Part shown: positions 52,781 to 61,371 of the stretch, piece after piece | Layout of the letters: each line of letters begins with the position of its first letter | How positions within the stretch are numbered: position 1 is the first letter of the stretch | Assembly (NCBI RefSeq): GCF_012986595.1 | Contig: NZ_JAAQYM010000005.1 | Span: 310,001 to 374,000, forward strand | Reading direction: 5' to 3' | Source: Pseudomonas koreensis | GTDB taxonomy: Bacteria; Pseudomonadota; Gammaproteobacteria; Pseudomonadales; Pseudomonadaceae | DNA: 64,000 nucleotides | Program-made: the position numbers and the translations under genes | Notes under the pieces: generated by a model | What the model saw: only the letters and a program-made list of their open reading frames with translations | What the model was told of the DNA's origin: nothing | Database searches by the model: none

Positions 52781-52830
52781 TCGGCACGGCTGTTGCATTG
52801 TTTCGGCCACTTATTCTTTGGGGGTGCTCC

Positions 52831-54768
52831 ATGCAGTTCTGGCGTCGCAGTATTCAATGGCAGCTGATTCTCAGCATGGGCACCGCCCTGCTGGTCAGCA
52901 TATTGATCGTGGTTGGCATTTATACCCTGGTGGTCAACCGCCTTGCCCAGAGCTATCTGGTCGAACAAGCGCTGCCGTCGAGCATCGAAGCGACGCGCAA
53001 CGACATCGAGCGCATCCTCGTCCAGCCGCTGACCGCCGCCAAAGACATCGCCAGCAACAGCATGGTCCGCGACTGGCTGGCCTCGGGTGAAGACAGCAGC
53101 AAAACAGCCGCCTTCGCGCAGTATCTGGAAGGCATCCGCGCCGAACACAAAGCTTTCACCGCGCTGATCATCGGCACCGAATCCAATCACTACATCACCG
53201 AAAAAGGTCTGGATCGCACCCTCAGCCGAGCGAAACCGGCCGATGCCTGGTTCTATTCCTTCCTCGACAGCCATCAGCCGCGCACCCTGAATATCGACAA
53301 TGACGGGGCCACTGGAGAATTGGCGCTGTTCATCGACTTGAAGGTCGAACAGGCCGGCAAAGTGGTCGGCGTAGCAGGGCTTGGCCTGAGCATGAAAGAG
53401 CTGTCGGAGCTGATCCACAATTTCAGTTTCGGCGAGCGCGGCAAGGTCTATCTCGTGCGTTCCGACGGTTTGATTCAGGTCCATCCGGAGGCGCAGTTCA
53501 GCGGCAAGCGCACCTTGAGCGAGCAGATCGGTTCTTCGGCGGCGCAAGCGGTCATGGGTCAAAAAACTGCCGTGAGCAGTAGCTTCCAAAGGGACGGCGA
53601 AGACTTCCTCGCCTTCAGCCTGCCGCTGCGTGACCTGGGCTGGACGCTGGTGGCCGAAGTGCCGCAATCGCAGATCTATGCCGAAGCTCGCAAAGCGATG
53701 TGGATGAGTGGCGGCATCGGCCTGGCGGTGGCATTGGTGTGCCTGGCGCTGGTGGTATGGCTGGCCCAGGGGTTGGTGCGACCGATTCGGCAGGTAACAG
53801 CCGCGCTCGTAGCAATCGGTAGCGGCGGTGGAGATTTGACCCATCGGTTAGATTCCAGTCGCGCCGATGAGCTGGGTGATCTGGCCCGGGGCTTCAACCG
53901 ATTTCTCGACAGCCAGCGCGCGATGATCGGCGAAGTGCTGACCACCAGCGAGCATCTGCGCACCGCCGTCGACCAAGTGGCCAAGGTGGTGGAAAACACC
54001 GCCGAGCGCTCCGTACGCCAGCAGGAAATGACCGACATGGTCGCGACCGCCGTTCACGAAATGGGCCTGACCGTGCAGGAAATCGCCCAGAACGCCGGCA
54101 ACGCCGCGCTGGCTTCGCAAACCGCACGGGACGAAGCGCTGCAGGCGCGGGAAGTGGTCGGTGGCTCGATTCGCCATATAGAAAGCATGTCCGATGAGAT
54201 TGGTGTCGCGGCGGGGGCGGTGGGTGAGCTGGCGCATCAGGTGGCGTCGATCGATTCGGTGCTGGCGGTGATTCGCGGGGTGTCCGAGCAGACCAACCTG
54301 CTGGCGCTCAACGCCGCCATCGAAGCGGCGCGTGCCGGCGACATGGGGCGCGGGTTTGCCGTGGTGGCGGACGAAGTGCGCACCCTGGCACGCAGGACCC
54401 AAGCCTCCACGGACGAGATTCAGCAGATGATCGGCAGCCTCAAGCAGGGCGCCGAGAATGCGGTGTCGTCGATGCGCACTGGGCAAGCGGCGACCGGCAC
54501 TGGCGTTGAATCAAGCCAGCGCACCGGGGCGTCGTTGACCGCGATTACCGGGCAGGTCGAGCGCATCAGCGACATGAACCACCAGGTGGCGACGGCGACC
54601 GAAGAGCAATCGGCGGTGACGGAAGAGATCAACCGCAATGTGCAGGGGATTTCCGATCTGGCGCGGGCCACGGCAGGGGAGGTTCGTGCGTGTCGCGAGG
54701 ATTGTCAGATGTTGCAGAAGCTGGCGGATGATCTGGCGCGGCAGATGGGTGGGTTCAAGTTGAGCTAA
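52831..54768 (+). CDS. Methyl-accepting chemotaxis protein with a Cache-type sensor
   Basis: 645-aa chemoreceptor. TM1 (about 10-32), a large periplasmic region of about 250 residues of double-Cache type (AEHKAFTALIIGTESNHYITEKG, PADAWFYSFLDSHQPRTLNID, GVAGLGLSMKELSELI, GKVYLVRSDGLIQVHP), TM2 (about 288-310), HAMP, and the signalling domain with EQTNLLALNAAIEAARAGDMGRGFAVVADEVRTLA. Double-Cache sensors usually bind amino acids, amines or organic acids; the ligand here is not predictable. ATG 52831 has GGGGG about 7 nt upstream. Followed by a family A inverted repeat. Confidence 0.92.
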   Translation: MQFWRRSIQWQLILSMGTALLVSILIVVGIYTLVVNRLAQSYLVEQALPSSIEATRNDIERILVQPLTAAKDIASNSMVRDWLASGEDSSKTAAFAQYLEGIRAEHKAFTALIIGTESNHYITEKGLDRTLSRAKPADAWFYSFLDSHQPRTLNIDNDGATGELALFIDLKVEQAGKVVGVAGLGLSMKELSELIHNFSFGERGKVYLVRSDGLIQVHPEAQFSGKRTLSEQIGSSAAQAVMGQKTAVSSSFQRDGEDFLAFSLPLRDLGWTLVAEVPQSQIYAEARKAMWMSGGIGLAVALVCLALVVWLAQGLVRPIRQVTAALVAIGSGGGDLTHRLDSSRADELGDLARGFNRFLDSQRAMIGEVLTTSEHLRTAVDQVAKVVENTAERSVRQQEMTDMVATAVHEMGLTVQEIAQNAGNAALASQTARDEALQAREVVGGSIRHIESMSDEIGVAAGAVGELAHQVASIDSVLAVIRGVSEQTNLLALNAAIEAARAGDMGRGFAVVADEVRTLARRTQASTDEIQQMIGSLKQGAENAVSSMRTGQAATGTGVESSQRTGASLTAITGQVERISDMNHQVATATEEQSAVTEEINRNVQGISDLARATAGEVRACREDCQMLQKLADDLARQMGGFKLS

Positions 54769-54779
54769 AGGATCAAGAT

Positions 54780-54856
54780 CAAAAGATCGCAGCCTTCGGC
54801 AGCTCCTACATTGGAATGCGTTCCCTGTAGGAGCTGCCGAAGGCTGCGATCTTTTG
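54780..54856. repeat. Inverted repeat pair, family A
   Basis: Perfect 31-nt arms at 54780-54810 and 54826-54856 around a 15-nt loop, between the convergent chemoreceptor and acyl-CoA dehydrogenase genes. The long hairpin with CTTTTG at its foot probably works as a terminator for both. Confidence 0.9.
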
Positions 54857-54859
54857 CTT

Positions 54860-56662
54860 TTAGAACCACGCATCCTGCATCGCCAGACACGTCTCATCCC
54901 GCGCCTCCAGCAACGTCAGCTCATGCTGGCAACCCGGCACTTCCCACGTCAGGAAATACCGCGCCGCCTGCAGCTTGCCCTTATAAAAGTCGGCATCCGC
55001 CGCATTGCCCTTGGCCAACCCTTCCTCGGCGCGGATCGCCTGTTCCAGCCAGCGCCAGCCAATCACCGTGTGCCCGAACACCTTCAGGTAAAGCGCCGAA
55101 TTCGCCAGGCTGCTGTTGACCTTGCCCTGCGCCAGATCGGTCAACAAACCGATGGTCACTGTTTGCAGGCGCGCGACCAGTTTTTCCAGCGGCTCACGCA
55201 GCGCAGTTAATGATTCGTACGCGGTAGCGCGTTCGGCGGTGTCGGCAATCAGGCGAACCAGTTGCTTGAGCCCGGCGCCGCCGTTCTGCGCCAGTTTGCG
55301 ACCGAGCAAGTCCAGCGACTGAATACCGTGGGTGCCTTCATGGATCGGGTTCAGGCGGTTGTCGCGGTAATACTGCTCCACCGGATATTCGCGGGTGTAA
55401 CCGTGGCCGCCGAGGATCTGGATCGCCAGTTCGTTGGCCTTCAGGCAGAACTCCGACGGCCAGGATTTGACGATCGGCGTCAGCAAGTCCAGCAACTCAT
55501 GCGCCTGTTTGCGCTCGGCTTCGCTTTCCAGCGTGGTGGTGTCATCGAACAGCCGCGCCGCGTAAAGGCCTAGGTCAAAGGCCCCTTCGACGTAGGATTT
55601 TTGCGTCAGCAGCATGCGTCTGACATCGGCGTGCTGAATGATCGCCACCGGTGCGGTGGTCGGGTCCTTGCTGTCCGGCACTCGCCCCTGCGGGCGTTCG
55701 CGGGCGTATTCCAGTGAGTACAGGTAGCCGGCGTAACCGAGCATCACCGCGCCCATGCCGACGCCGATTCGTGCCTCGTTCATCATCTGGAACATGTAGC
55801 TCAAGCCATGATGCGGCTTGCCTACCAGATAGCTGACACACTCGCCGTTATCGCCGAAGTTCAGCGCGGTTGACGTGGTGCCGCGCCAGCCCATCTTGTG
55901 AAACAGACCCGCCAGCAGCACGTCGTTGCGCGGGCCCAGCGTGCCGTCATCGTTGACCAGAAACTTCGGCACGATGAACAGCGAAATGCCTTTGACCCCC
56001 GGCGGCGCATCCGGCAGCTTGGCCAGGACCATGTGCACGATGTTTTCCGACAGCGGGTGATCGCCGCCGGAAATGAAGATCTTGTTGCCCTTGAGCCGAT
56101 AAGTGCCGTCAGACGCCGGCTCGGCGCGGGTACGAATATCCGACAGTGAGGAACCGGCGTGTGGCTCGGTGAGGGCCATGGTGCCGAAGAAGCGGCCGTC
56201 GATCATCGGTTGCAGGAAGCGCTGTTTCTGCTCGTCGGTGCCGAAGCTTTCGATCAGGTTGGCCGCGCCCATGGTCAGGAACGGGTACGAAGTGGTTGCC
56301 GCGTTCGCGGATTGGAAGTGCGCAAAGCAGGCTTGCGACAGCAGCGTCGGCAGTTGCATGCCGCCGGTCTCGAAACTTCTTGCGGCGTTGAGGAAACCGG
56401 CCTCGAGGAAGGCATCCACCGCTGGTTTCACCTCGGGAATCAGAATCGCCTGGCCGTTCTCGTAGCGCGGCTCGTTCTCGTCGCCCTTGCGATTGTGCGG
56501 CGCGAAGTATTTTTCGGCGATGTTACGCGCAGTGCCAATGGCCGCGTCGAAGGTCTCGCGGTTGTGCTCGGCAAACCGCTCGCGCCGGGTCAGGCCCTCG
56601 GCATCGAGGACTTCGTACAGCTCGAAAGCCAGATTGCGGGAACTGAGCAGCGTCTCGGACAT
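54860..56662 (-). CDS. Acyl-CoA dehydrogenase with C-terminal extension
   Basis: 600-aa FAD enzyme that introduces a trans double bond in acyl-CoA, for beta-oxidation. MALTEPHAGSSLSDIRTRAEP (about 158-178) is the FAD/substrate loop, FISGGDHPLSENIVHMVLAK the second, and the catalytic Glu lies in NPIHEGTHGIQSLDLLGRK near residue 436. The extra N-terminal domain and the C-terminal helical domain (about 470-600) put it in the longer bacterial class, as in neighbours of the same locus in other pseudomonads. Chain-length preference unknown. Confidence 0.92.
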   Translation of the reverse strand: MSETLLSSRNLAFELYEVLDAEGLTRRERFAEHNRETFDAAIGTARNIAEKYFAPHNRKGDENEPRYENGQAILIPEVKPAVDAFLEAGFLNAARSFETGGMQLPTLLSQACFAHFQSANAATTSYPFLTMGAANLIESFGTDEQKQRFLQPMIDGRFFGTMALTEPHAGSSLSDIRTRAEPASDGTYRLKGNKIFISGGDHPLSENIVHMVLAKLPDAPPGVKGISLFIVPKFLVNDDGTLGPRNDVLLAGLFHKMGWRGTTSTALNFGDNGECVSYLVGKPHHGLSYMFQMMNEARIGVGMGAVMLGYAGYLYSLEYARERPQGRVPDSKDPTTAPVAIIQHADVRRMLLTQKSYVEGAFDLGLYAARLFDDTTTLESEAERKQAHELLDLLTPIVKSWPSEFCLKANELAIQILGGHGYTREYPVEQYYRDNRLNPIHEGTHGIQSLDLLGRKLAQNGGAGLKQLVRLIADTAERATAYESLTALREPLEKLVARLQTVTIGLLTDLAQGKVNSSLANSALYLKVFGHTVIGWRWLEQAIRAEEGLAKGNAADADFYKGKLQAARYFLTWEVPGCQHELTLLEARDETCLAMQDAWF

Positions 56663-56749
56663 GGCGGCCTACCTGAAATTTGGGGTTGGGCCGAGTCTAG
56701 TCCTGCTGATAGAGGCTGAATACGATGATTGATGGGCGTGATACAGAAG

Positions 56750-56818
56750 CAAAAGATCGCAGCCTTCGGCAGCTCCTACACGGTCTATGTAGGAGCTGCC
56801 GAAGGCTGCGATCTTTTG
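56750..56818. repeat. Inverted repeat pair, family A
   Basis: Perfect 31-nt arms, 56750-56780 and 56788-56818, with only a 7-nt loop. It is followed by seven bases and then a family B REP, so the two families form a tandem composite between the acyl-CoA dehydrogenase start and the putA stop. Confidence 0.9.
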
Positions 56819-56824
56819 ATCTTT

Positions 56825-56914
56825 TGTAGGAGCGAGCCTGCTCGCGAAAGCGGTGGGTCAGGCAACATTGATATCGACTGACACTCCCTCTTCGCGAGCA
56901 GGCTCGCTCCCACA
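56825..56914. repeat. REP inverted pair, family B
   Basis: Arms TGTAGGAGCGAGCCTGCTCG (56825 onward) and the inverse ending 56914. It lies 47 bp after the putA stop codon on the minus strand. No other feature was seen in the 299-bp gap. Confidence 0.87.
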
Positions 56915-56961
56915 GGGTATTGCGTACCGGGCAGCCATTGCGGCTGCCGGTTTATCGGGTA

Positions 56962-59900
56962 TTAACCGATGGTCATCAAGCTCGCATTACCCCCCGCCGC
57001 AGCGGTGTTAACACTCAACGCTCGCTCGATCACCAGACGCTCCAGCGCAATGTTGGTCTCGCCCTGGGACAAGCCCTGAACACCAACAATGGCACCGGCA
57101 CGCTTGGCAATCTGCTGGCAAACGCCACGCAACTGGTCGGAATGACCGTGATGCAGGACAGCGTCGAACACCACGTCGTCCTTGGTCCAGTCGGCGATCA
57201 GCTTGATCCGCGCCTGAACGTCCTTCGGCAAGCGTGCGAACAAGGCCTTGCTGATGTCGGACTCTGGCCATACCGCCGAACCGCCGACAGCCAAGACCGC
57301 CGCCAGTTGGGTCAGCAGATCGCCTTCAACGTCCGCCAGGCACAGCACGTGCTCGCGCGGCAGGATGGCGTAGCTGTTCTTCTCGCCGGTCGGGCCGGCC
57401 AGCACACGGGTGATACCGCTTTGCGACTGGGCGGCGTACTGCACGCACAGGGCGCTCAGGTCGGCGTATTTGTTGTTCTCGGCCCATGCTTTGAAAGCGT
57501 TCAACGGTTTGCTCATGGCATCACGCAGACGCACGTCCGGGGCAACGACAGCGTCACCGCGAGCGAAGGATTGTTCGATCGCATCGGTAGGACGCGTCGA
57601 CAGCAAGCGGTACAGGTACAGCGGACCACCGGCTTTCGGGCCAGTGCCCGACAGGCCTTCGCCACCAAACGGCTGCACGCCGACCACGGCACCGACGATG
57701 TTGCGGTTGACGTAGACGTTACCGGCGTTGACGTTGTCGATCACCTTGGCGATGGTCTCGTCGATACGGGTGTGCACGCCGAGGGTCAGGCCATAACCGG
57801 ACGCATTGATCTGGCCAATCAACTGGTCGATGTCCTTGCGCTTGTAGCGAACCACGTGCAGCACCGGGCCGAAGATCTCGCGTTGCAACTCGTCGAAGCT
57901 TTCCAGCTCGATCAGGGTCGGCATGACGAAAGTGCCGCGTTTGACTTCTTCAGTGTCGGCAATCGCCACCTGGTACACGTTGCGACCTTTATCGCGCATG
58001 CCCTGAATGTGCTTGTCGATGCCAGCCTTGGCTTCGGCGTCGATCACCGGGCCAATGTCCACGGACAGACGCTCAGGGTTGCCGAGACGGCTTTCAGCCA
58101 TCGCGCCTTTGAGCATTTCGATGACACGGTCTGCGGAATCTTCCTGCAGGCACAACACACGCAGTGCCGAGCAACGCTGACCAGCGCTGTCGAAGGCCGA
58201 AGACACTACGTCGATCACGACTTGTTCGGTCAGTGCCGAGGAGTCGACGATCATCGCGTTCTGGCCACCGGTTTCGGCGATCAGCGGAATCGGACGGCCC
58301 TGGCTGTCGAGGCGACCTGCGATATTGCGTTGCAGCAGACGCGCGACTTCGGTGGAGCCGGTGAACATCACGCCTTTGACGCGCTCGTCACCGACCAGGC
58401 CGGCGCCGACGGTTTCACCGCGACCCGGCAGCAGTTGCAGCACGCCTTCGGGAATCCCGGCTTCCAGCAGCAAGCGCACGGCTTGCGCAGCAACCAGCGG
58501 CGTTTGCTCAGCCGGTTTGGCCAGTACCGGGTTACCGGCAGCCAGTGCCGCAGCGACCTGACCACTGAAAATCGCCAGCGGGAAGTTCCACGGGCTGATG
58601 CACACCACTGGGCCCAGTGGGCGGTGGGCGTCGTTGCTGAAATCGTTGCGTGCCTGCACTGCGTAATAACGCAGGAAGTCGACGGCTTCGCGGACTTCGG
58701 CGATGGCGTTGGCGAAGGTCTTGCCGGCTTCACGAGCCAGCAGGCCCATCAGCGGCTGGATCTCGCCTTCCATCAAGTCAGCGGCACGTTCCAGAATTGC
58801 CGCGCGCTCGGCTGGCGGGGTGGCCTGCCAGATCGGCGCGGCGTTCAGCGCGCACTGGATCGCGTTGTCGACGTCTTCGACGGTGGCTTCCTGCACGTGA
58901 CCGACCACATCGCGGTGATCCGCCGGGTTCAGCACCGGTGCCGGGGCTTCGTTGCTGGAAGCGCAACCGAGCATCGGCGCGGCTTTCCAGTTGTTGTGCG
59001 CGGTGGCAAGCAGCGCGCAGGACAGCGAGGCCAGACGATGTTCGTTGGCCATGTCGATGCCGGCAGAGTTGGCACGCTCGGCGCCGTACAGGTCACGCGG
59101 CAGCGGGATGCGTGGGTGCGGCAGGCCGAAACCACCTTCCACGGTCGCCATCTGCTCGATCTGCGCCACCGGATCGGCCACCAGCTCCTGAATCGAAATC
59201 GACTGGTCGGCGATGCGGTTGACGAACGAGGTGTTCGCGCCGTTTTCCAGCAGACGACGCACAAGGTACGCAAGCAGGGTTTCGTGGGTGCCGACCGGTG
59301 CGTACACGCGGCACGGACGGTTCAGCTTGCCTTCGGAAACTTTGCCTACAACTTGCTCGTAAAGCGGTTCGCCCATGCCGTGCAGGCACTGGAACTCGTA
59401 CTGGCCCGGGTAATAGTTCTGACCGGCAATGTGGTAAATGGCCGACAGCGTGTGGGCGTTGTGCGTGGCGAACTGCGGGTAGATGACTTCCGGCACCGAC
59501 AGCAGTTTGCGGGCGCAGGCGATGTAGGACACGTCGGTGTACACCTTGCGGGTGTACACCGGATAGCCTTCCAGGCCTTCGACCTGGGCGCGCTTGATCT
59601 CGCTGTCCCAGTACGCGCCTTTCACCAGACGGATCATCAGGCGATGACGGCTGCGGCGAGCCAGGTCGATCACGTAGTCGATCACGTACGGGCAACGCTT
59701 CTGGTAAGCCTGAATCACGAAGCCGATGCCGTTCCAGCCGGTCAGTTGCGGTTCGAAGCACAGACGCTCGAGCAGATCCAGCGACAGTTCGAGGCGGTCG
59801 GCTTCTTCGGCGTCGATGTTCAGGCCGATGTCGTATTGCTTGGCCAGCAGGGTCAGCGACAACAGGCGCGGGTACAGCTCATCCATCACCCGCTCGTACT

Positions 59901-60915
59901 GCGCACGGCTGTAACGCGGGTGCAGGGCCGAGAGCTTGATGGAAATGCCCGGGCCTTCATAAATCCCACGACCGTGGGAGGCTTTGCCGATCGAGTGGAT
60001 GGCTTGTTCGTACGACGCCAGGTACTTCTGCGCGTCGTGCTCGGTCAGGGCTGCTTCACCGAGCATGTCGTAGGAATAACGGAAACCCTTGGCTTCGAAC
60101 TTGCTCGCGTTGGCCAGTGCTTCGGCGATGGTTTCGCCGGTAACGAACTGCTCGCCCATCAGGCGCATGGCCATGTCGACGCCCTTGCGGATCATCGGCT
60201 CGCCGCTCTTGCCGATGATGCGACTCAGCGACGAGGTCAGGCCGGCTTCGTTATGAGTCGACACCAGTTTGCCGGTCAGCAGCAGGCCCCAAGTGGCGGC
60301 GTTGACGAACAGCGACGGGCTGTTGCCCAGGTGCGGATGCCAGTTACCGGTGCTGATCTTGTCGCGGATCAGTGCATCGCGAGTGCCTTTGTCCGGGATC
60401 CGCAGCAGCGCTTCGGCCAGGCACATCAGCGCTACGCCTTCCTGAGACGACAGGGAAAATTCCTGCAACAGGCCCTGAACAATGCCTGCACGACCGCCGG
60501 CACTTTTCTGGTTACGCAGTTTTTCCGCGATGGAGGCGGCAAGTTTGTTGGTAGCTTCGGCCATCGGTGCCGGCAGACGCGCCTGCTCGATCAGCATTGG
60601 CACTACTTCCGGCTCTGGGCGACGGTAAGCAGCGGTGATCGAGGCGCGCAGTACCGATTGCGGCAGGATGCTTTCAGCGAATTCGAGGAAGCACTGGTGG
60701 GCGTGATCGGTGTGGACTTCGCCGGCGTCGTCGCTGTCCTTGGCGGTCAAACCGTTCAGCTCGGTCAGGGTTGCACCACCCTCGAGTTTTTCCAGGTAAT
60801 TGAAAATTGCCTGCTTGATCAGCCAGTGCGGTGTGCGATCAATCGAGGTCGCGGCAGCCTTCAGGCGCTCGCGGGTCGGGTCATCGAGTTTGACCCCAAG
60901 GGTGGTGGTAGCCAT
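56962..60915 (-). CDS. putA: Trifunctional proline dehydrogenase / P5C dehydrogenase / repressor PutA
   Basis: 1317-aa enzyme that oxidises proline to glutamate in two steps and represses its own locus. Residues 1-47 (MATTTLGVKLDDPTRERLKAAATSIDRTP..) are a ribbon-helix-helix DNA-binding domain. The FAD-dependent proline dehydrogenase barrel (about 190-570) ends with YPQFATHNAHT. The aldehyde dehydrogenase part (about 650-1110) has the catalytic Cys in AGQRCSALRVLCLQ and EGLSGTGPKAGGP; a C-terminal domain closes the tunnel. Length matches other Pseudomonas PutA. ATG 60915 has GAGG upstream. Divergent from putP across an operator-rich region. Confidence 0.96.
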   Translation of the reverse strand: MATTTLGVKLDDPTRERLKAAATSIDRTPHWLIKQAIFNYLEKLEGGATLTELNGLTAKDSDDAGEVHTDHAHQCFLEFAESILPQSVLRASITAAYRRPEPEVVPMLIEQARLPAPMAEATNKLAASIAEKLRNQKSAGGRAGIVQGLLQEFSLSSQEGVALMCLAEALLRIPDKGTRDALIRDKISTGNWHPHLGNSPSLFVNAATWGLLLTGKLVSTHNEAGLTSSLSRIIGKSGEPMIRKGVDMAMRLMGEQFVTGETIAEALANASKFEAKGFRYSYDMLGEAALTEHDAQKYLASYEQAIHSIGKASHGRGIYEGPGISIKLSALHPRYSRAQYERVMDELYPRLLSLTLLAKQYDIGLNIDAEEADRLELSLDLLERLCFEPQLTGWNGIGFVIQAYQKRCPYVIDYVIDLARRSRHRLMIRLVKGAYWDSEIKRAQVEGLEGYPVYTRKVYTDVSYIACARKLLSVPEVIYPQFATHNAHTLSAIYHIAGQNYYPGQYEFQCLHGMGEPLYEQVVGKVSEGKLNRPCRVYAPVGTHETLLAYLVRRLLENGANTSFVNRIADQSISIQELVADPVAQIEQMATVEGGFGLPHPRIPLPRDLYGAERANSAGIDMANEHRLASLSCALLATAHNNWKAAPMLGCASSNEAPAPVLNPADHRDVVGHVQEATVEDVDNAIQCALNAAPIWQATPPAERAAILERAADLMEGEIQPLMGLLAREAGKTFANAIAEVREAVDFLRYYAVQARNDFSNDAHRPLGPVVCISPWNFPLAIFSGQVAAALAAGNPVLAKPAEQTPLVAAQAVRLLLEAGIPEGVLQLLPGRGETVGAGLVGDERVKGVMFTGSTEVARLLQRNIAGRLDSQGRPIPLIAETGGQNAMIVDSSALTEQVVIDVVSSAFDSAGQRCSALRVLCLQEDSADRVIEMLKGAMAESRLGNPERLSVDIGPVIDAEAKAGIDKHIQGMRDKGRNVYQVAIADTEEVKRGTFVMPTLIELESFDELQREIFGPVLHVVRYKRKDIDQLIGQINASGYGLTLGVHTRIDETIAKVIDNVNAGNVYVNRNIVGAVVGVQPFGGEGLSGTGPKAGGPLYLYRLLSTRPTDAIEQSFARGDAVVAPDVRLRDAMSKPLNAFKAWAENNKYADLSALCVQYAAQSQSGITRVLAGPTGEKNSYAILPREHVLCLADVEGDLLTQLAAVLAVGGSAVWPESDISKALFARLPKDVQARIKLIADWTKDDVVFDAVLHHGHSDQLRGVCQQIAKRAGAIVGVQGLSQGETNIALERLVIERALSVNTAAAGGNASLMTIG

Positions 60916-60987
60916 ATTTTTATCCTCATGGTTGCCACAGTTGCGTGGCATCAGCTGGCGGCAAGATTAGCCTTGCACTGAATGAGG

Positions 60988-61226
60988 TGCAACCGGGTGC
61001 AACCCTTTTTTTGTCGGAAAAATAAACGCTTCGTCAGGAATTATTTTCGGGTACTGACGTGCAGCTCCTGCTTGGTGCTTTTGCTTCTAGCGGAGCGACC
61101 TGACTGCGCTAAAAGGGAGCAAAAACGGCGTATTTATCGGTATATCCGACTAGGTGCAACTTAATCTCCAGAAACTGGTTGCACCTTTTTTGCTTTGTTG
61201 CATAGCATTCGCGCCCAAGGTGCAAC
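60988..61226. promoter_or_regulatory. Cluster of six PutA-type operator hexamers between putA and putP
   Basis: GTTGCA or its complement TGCAAC occurs at 60988-60993, 60998-61003, 61155-61160, 61178-61183, 61197-61202 and 61221-61226. GTTGCA is the core bound by E. coli PutA. Four of them are embedded in the longer GGTGCAAC. About 0.2 would be expected by chance in the 456-bp gap. The first two are spaced 10 bp apart, one helical turn. This is the likely site where PutA represses both genes when proline is low. No gene was seen in the gap. Confidence 0.8.
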
Positions 61227-61371
61227 CGGGAATACCCGGTGCATCGGCTGGTGGCTTTCCTGGGGAAACATCAGTCCTAAATGCGCGGGATCCGGAATCG
61301 TCTGCCAAACGTCGTCGTTTGTGCGCGATCCATCACCGCTGCTACATAAAAACAAAGCCAGGGCGTAACTA

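Noticed and set aside
52732..52830. 6S RNA expected after zapA
   Set aside because: The 99-bp spacer is too short for 6S RNA and shows no matching structure; a chemoreceptor follows directly.
56920..60981. A 1353-codon open frame antisense to putA
   Set aside because: Same codon-bias shadow; putA motifs are complete on the minus strand.
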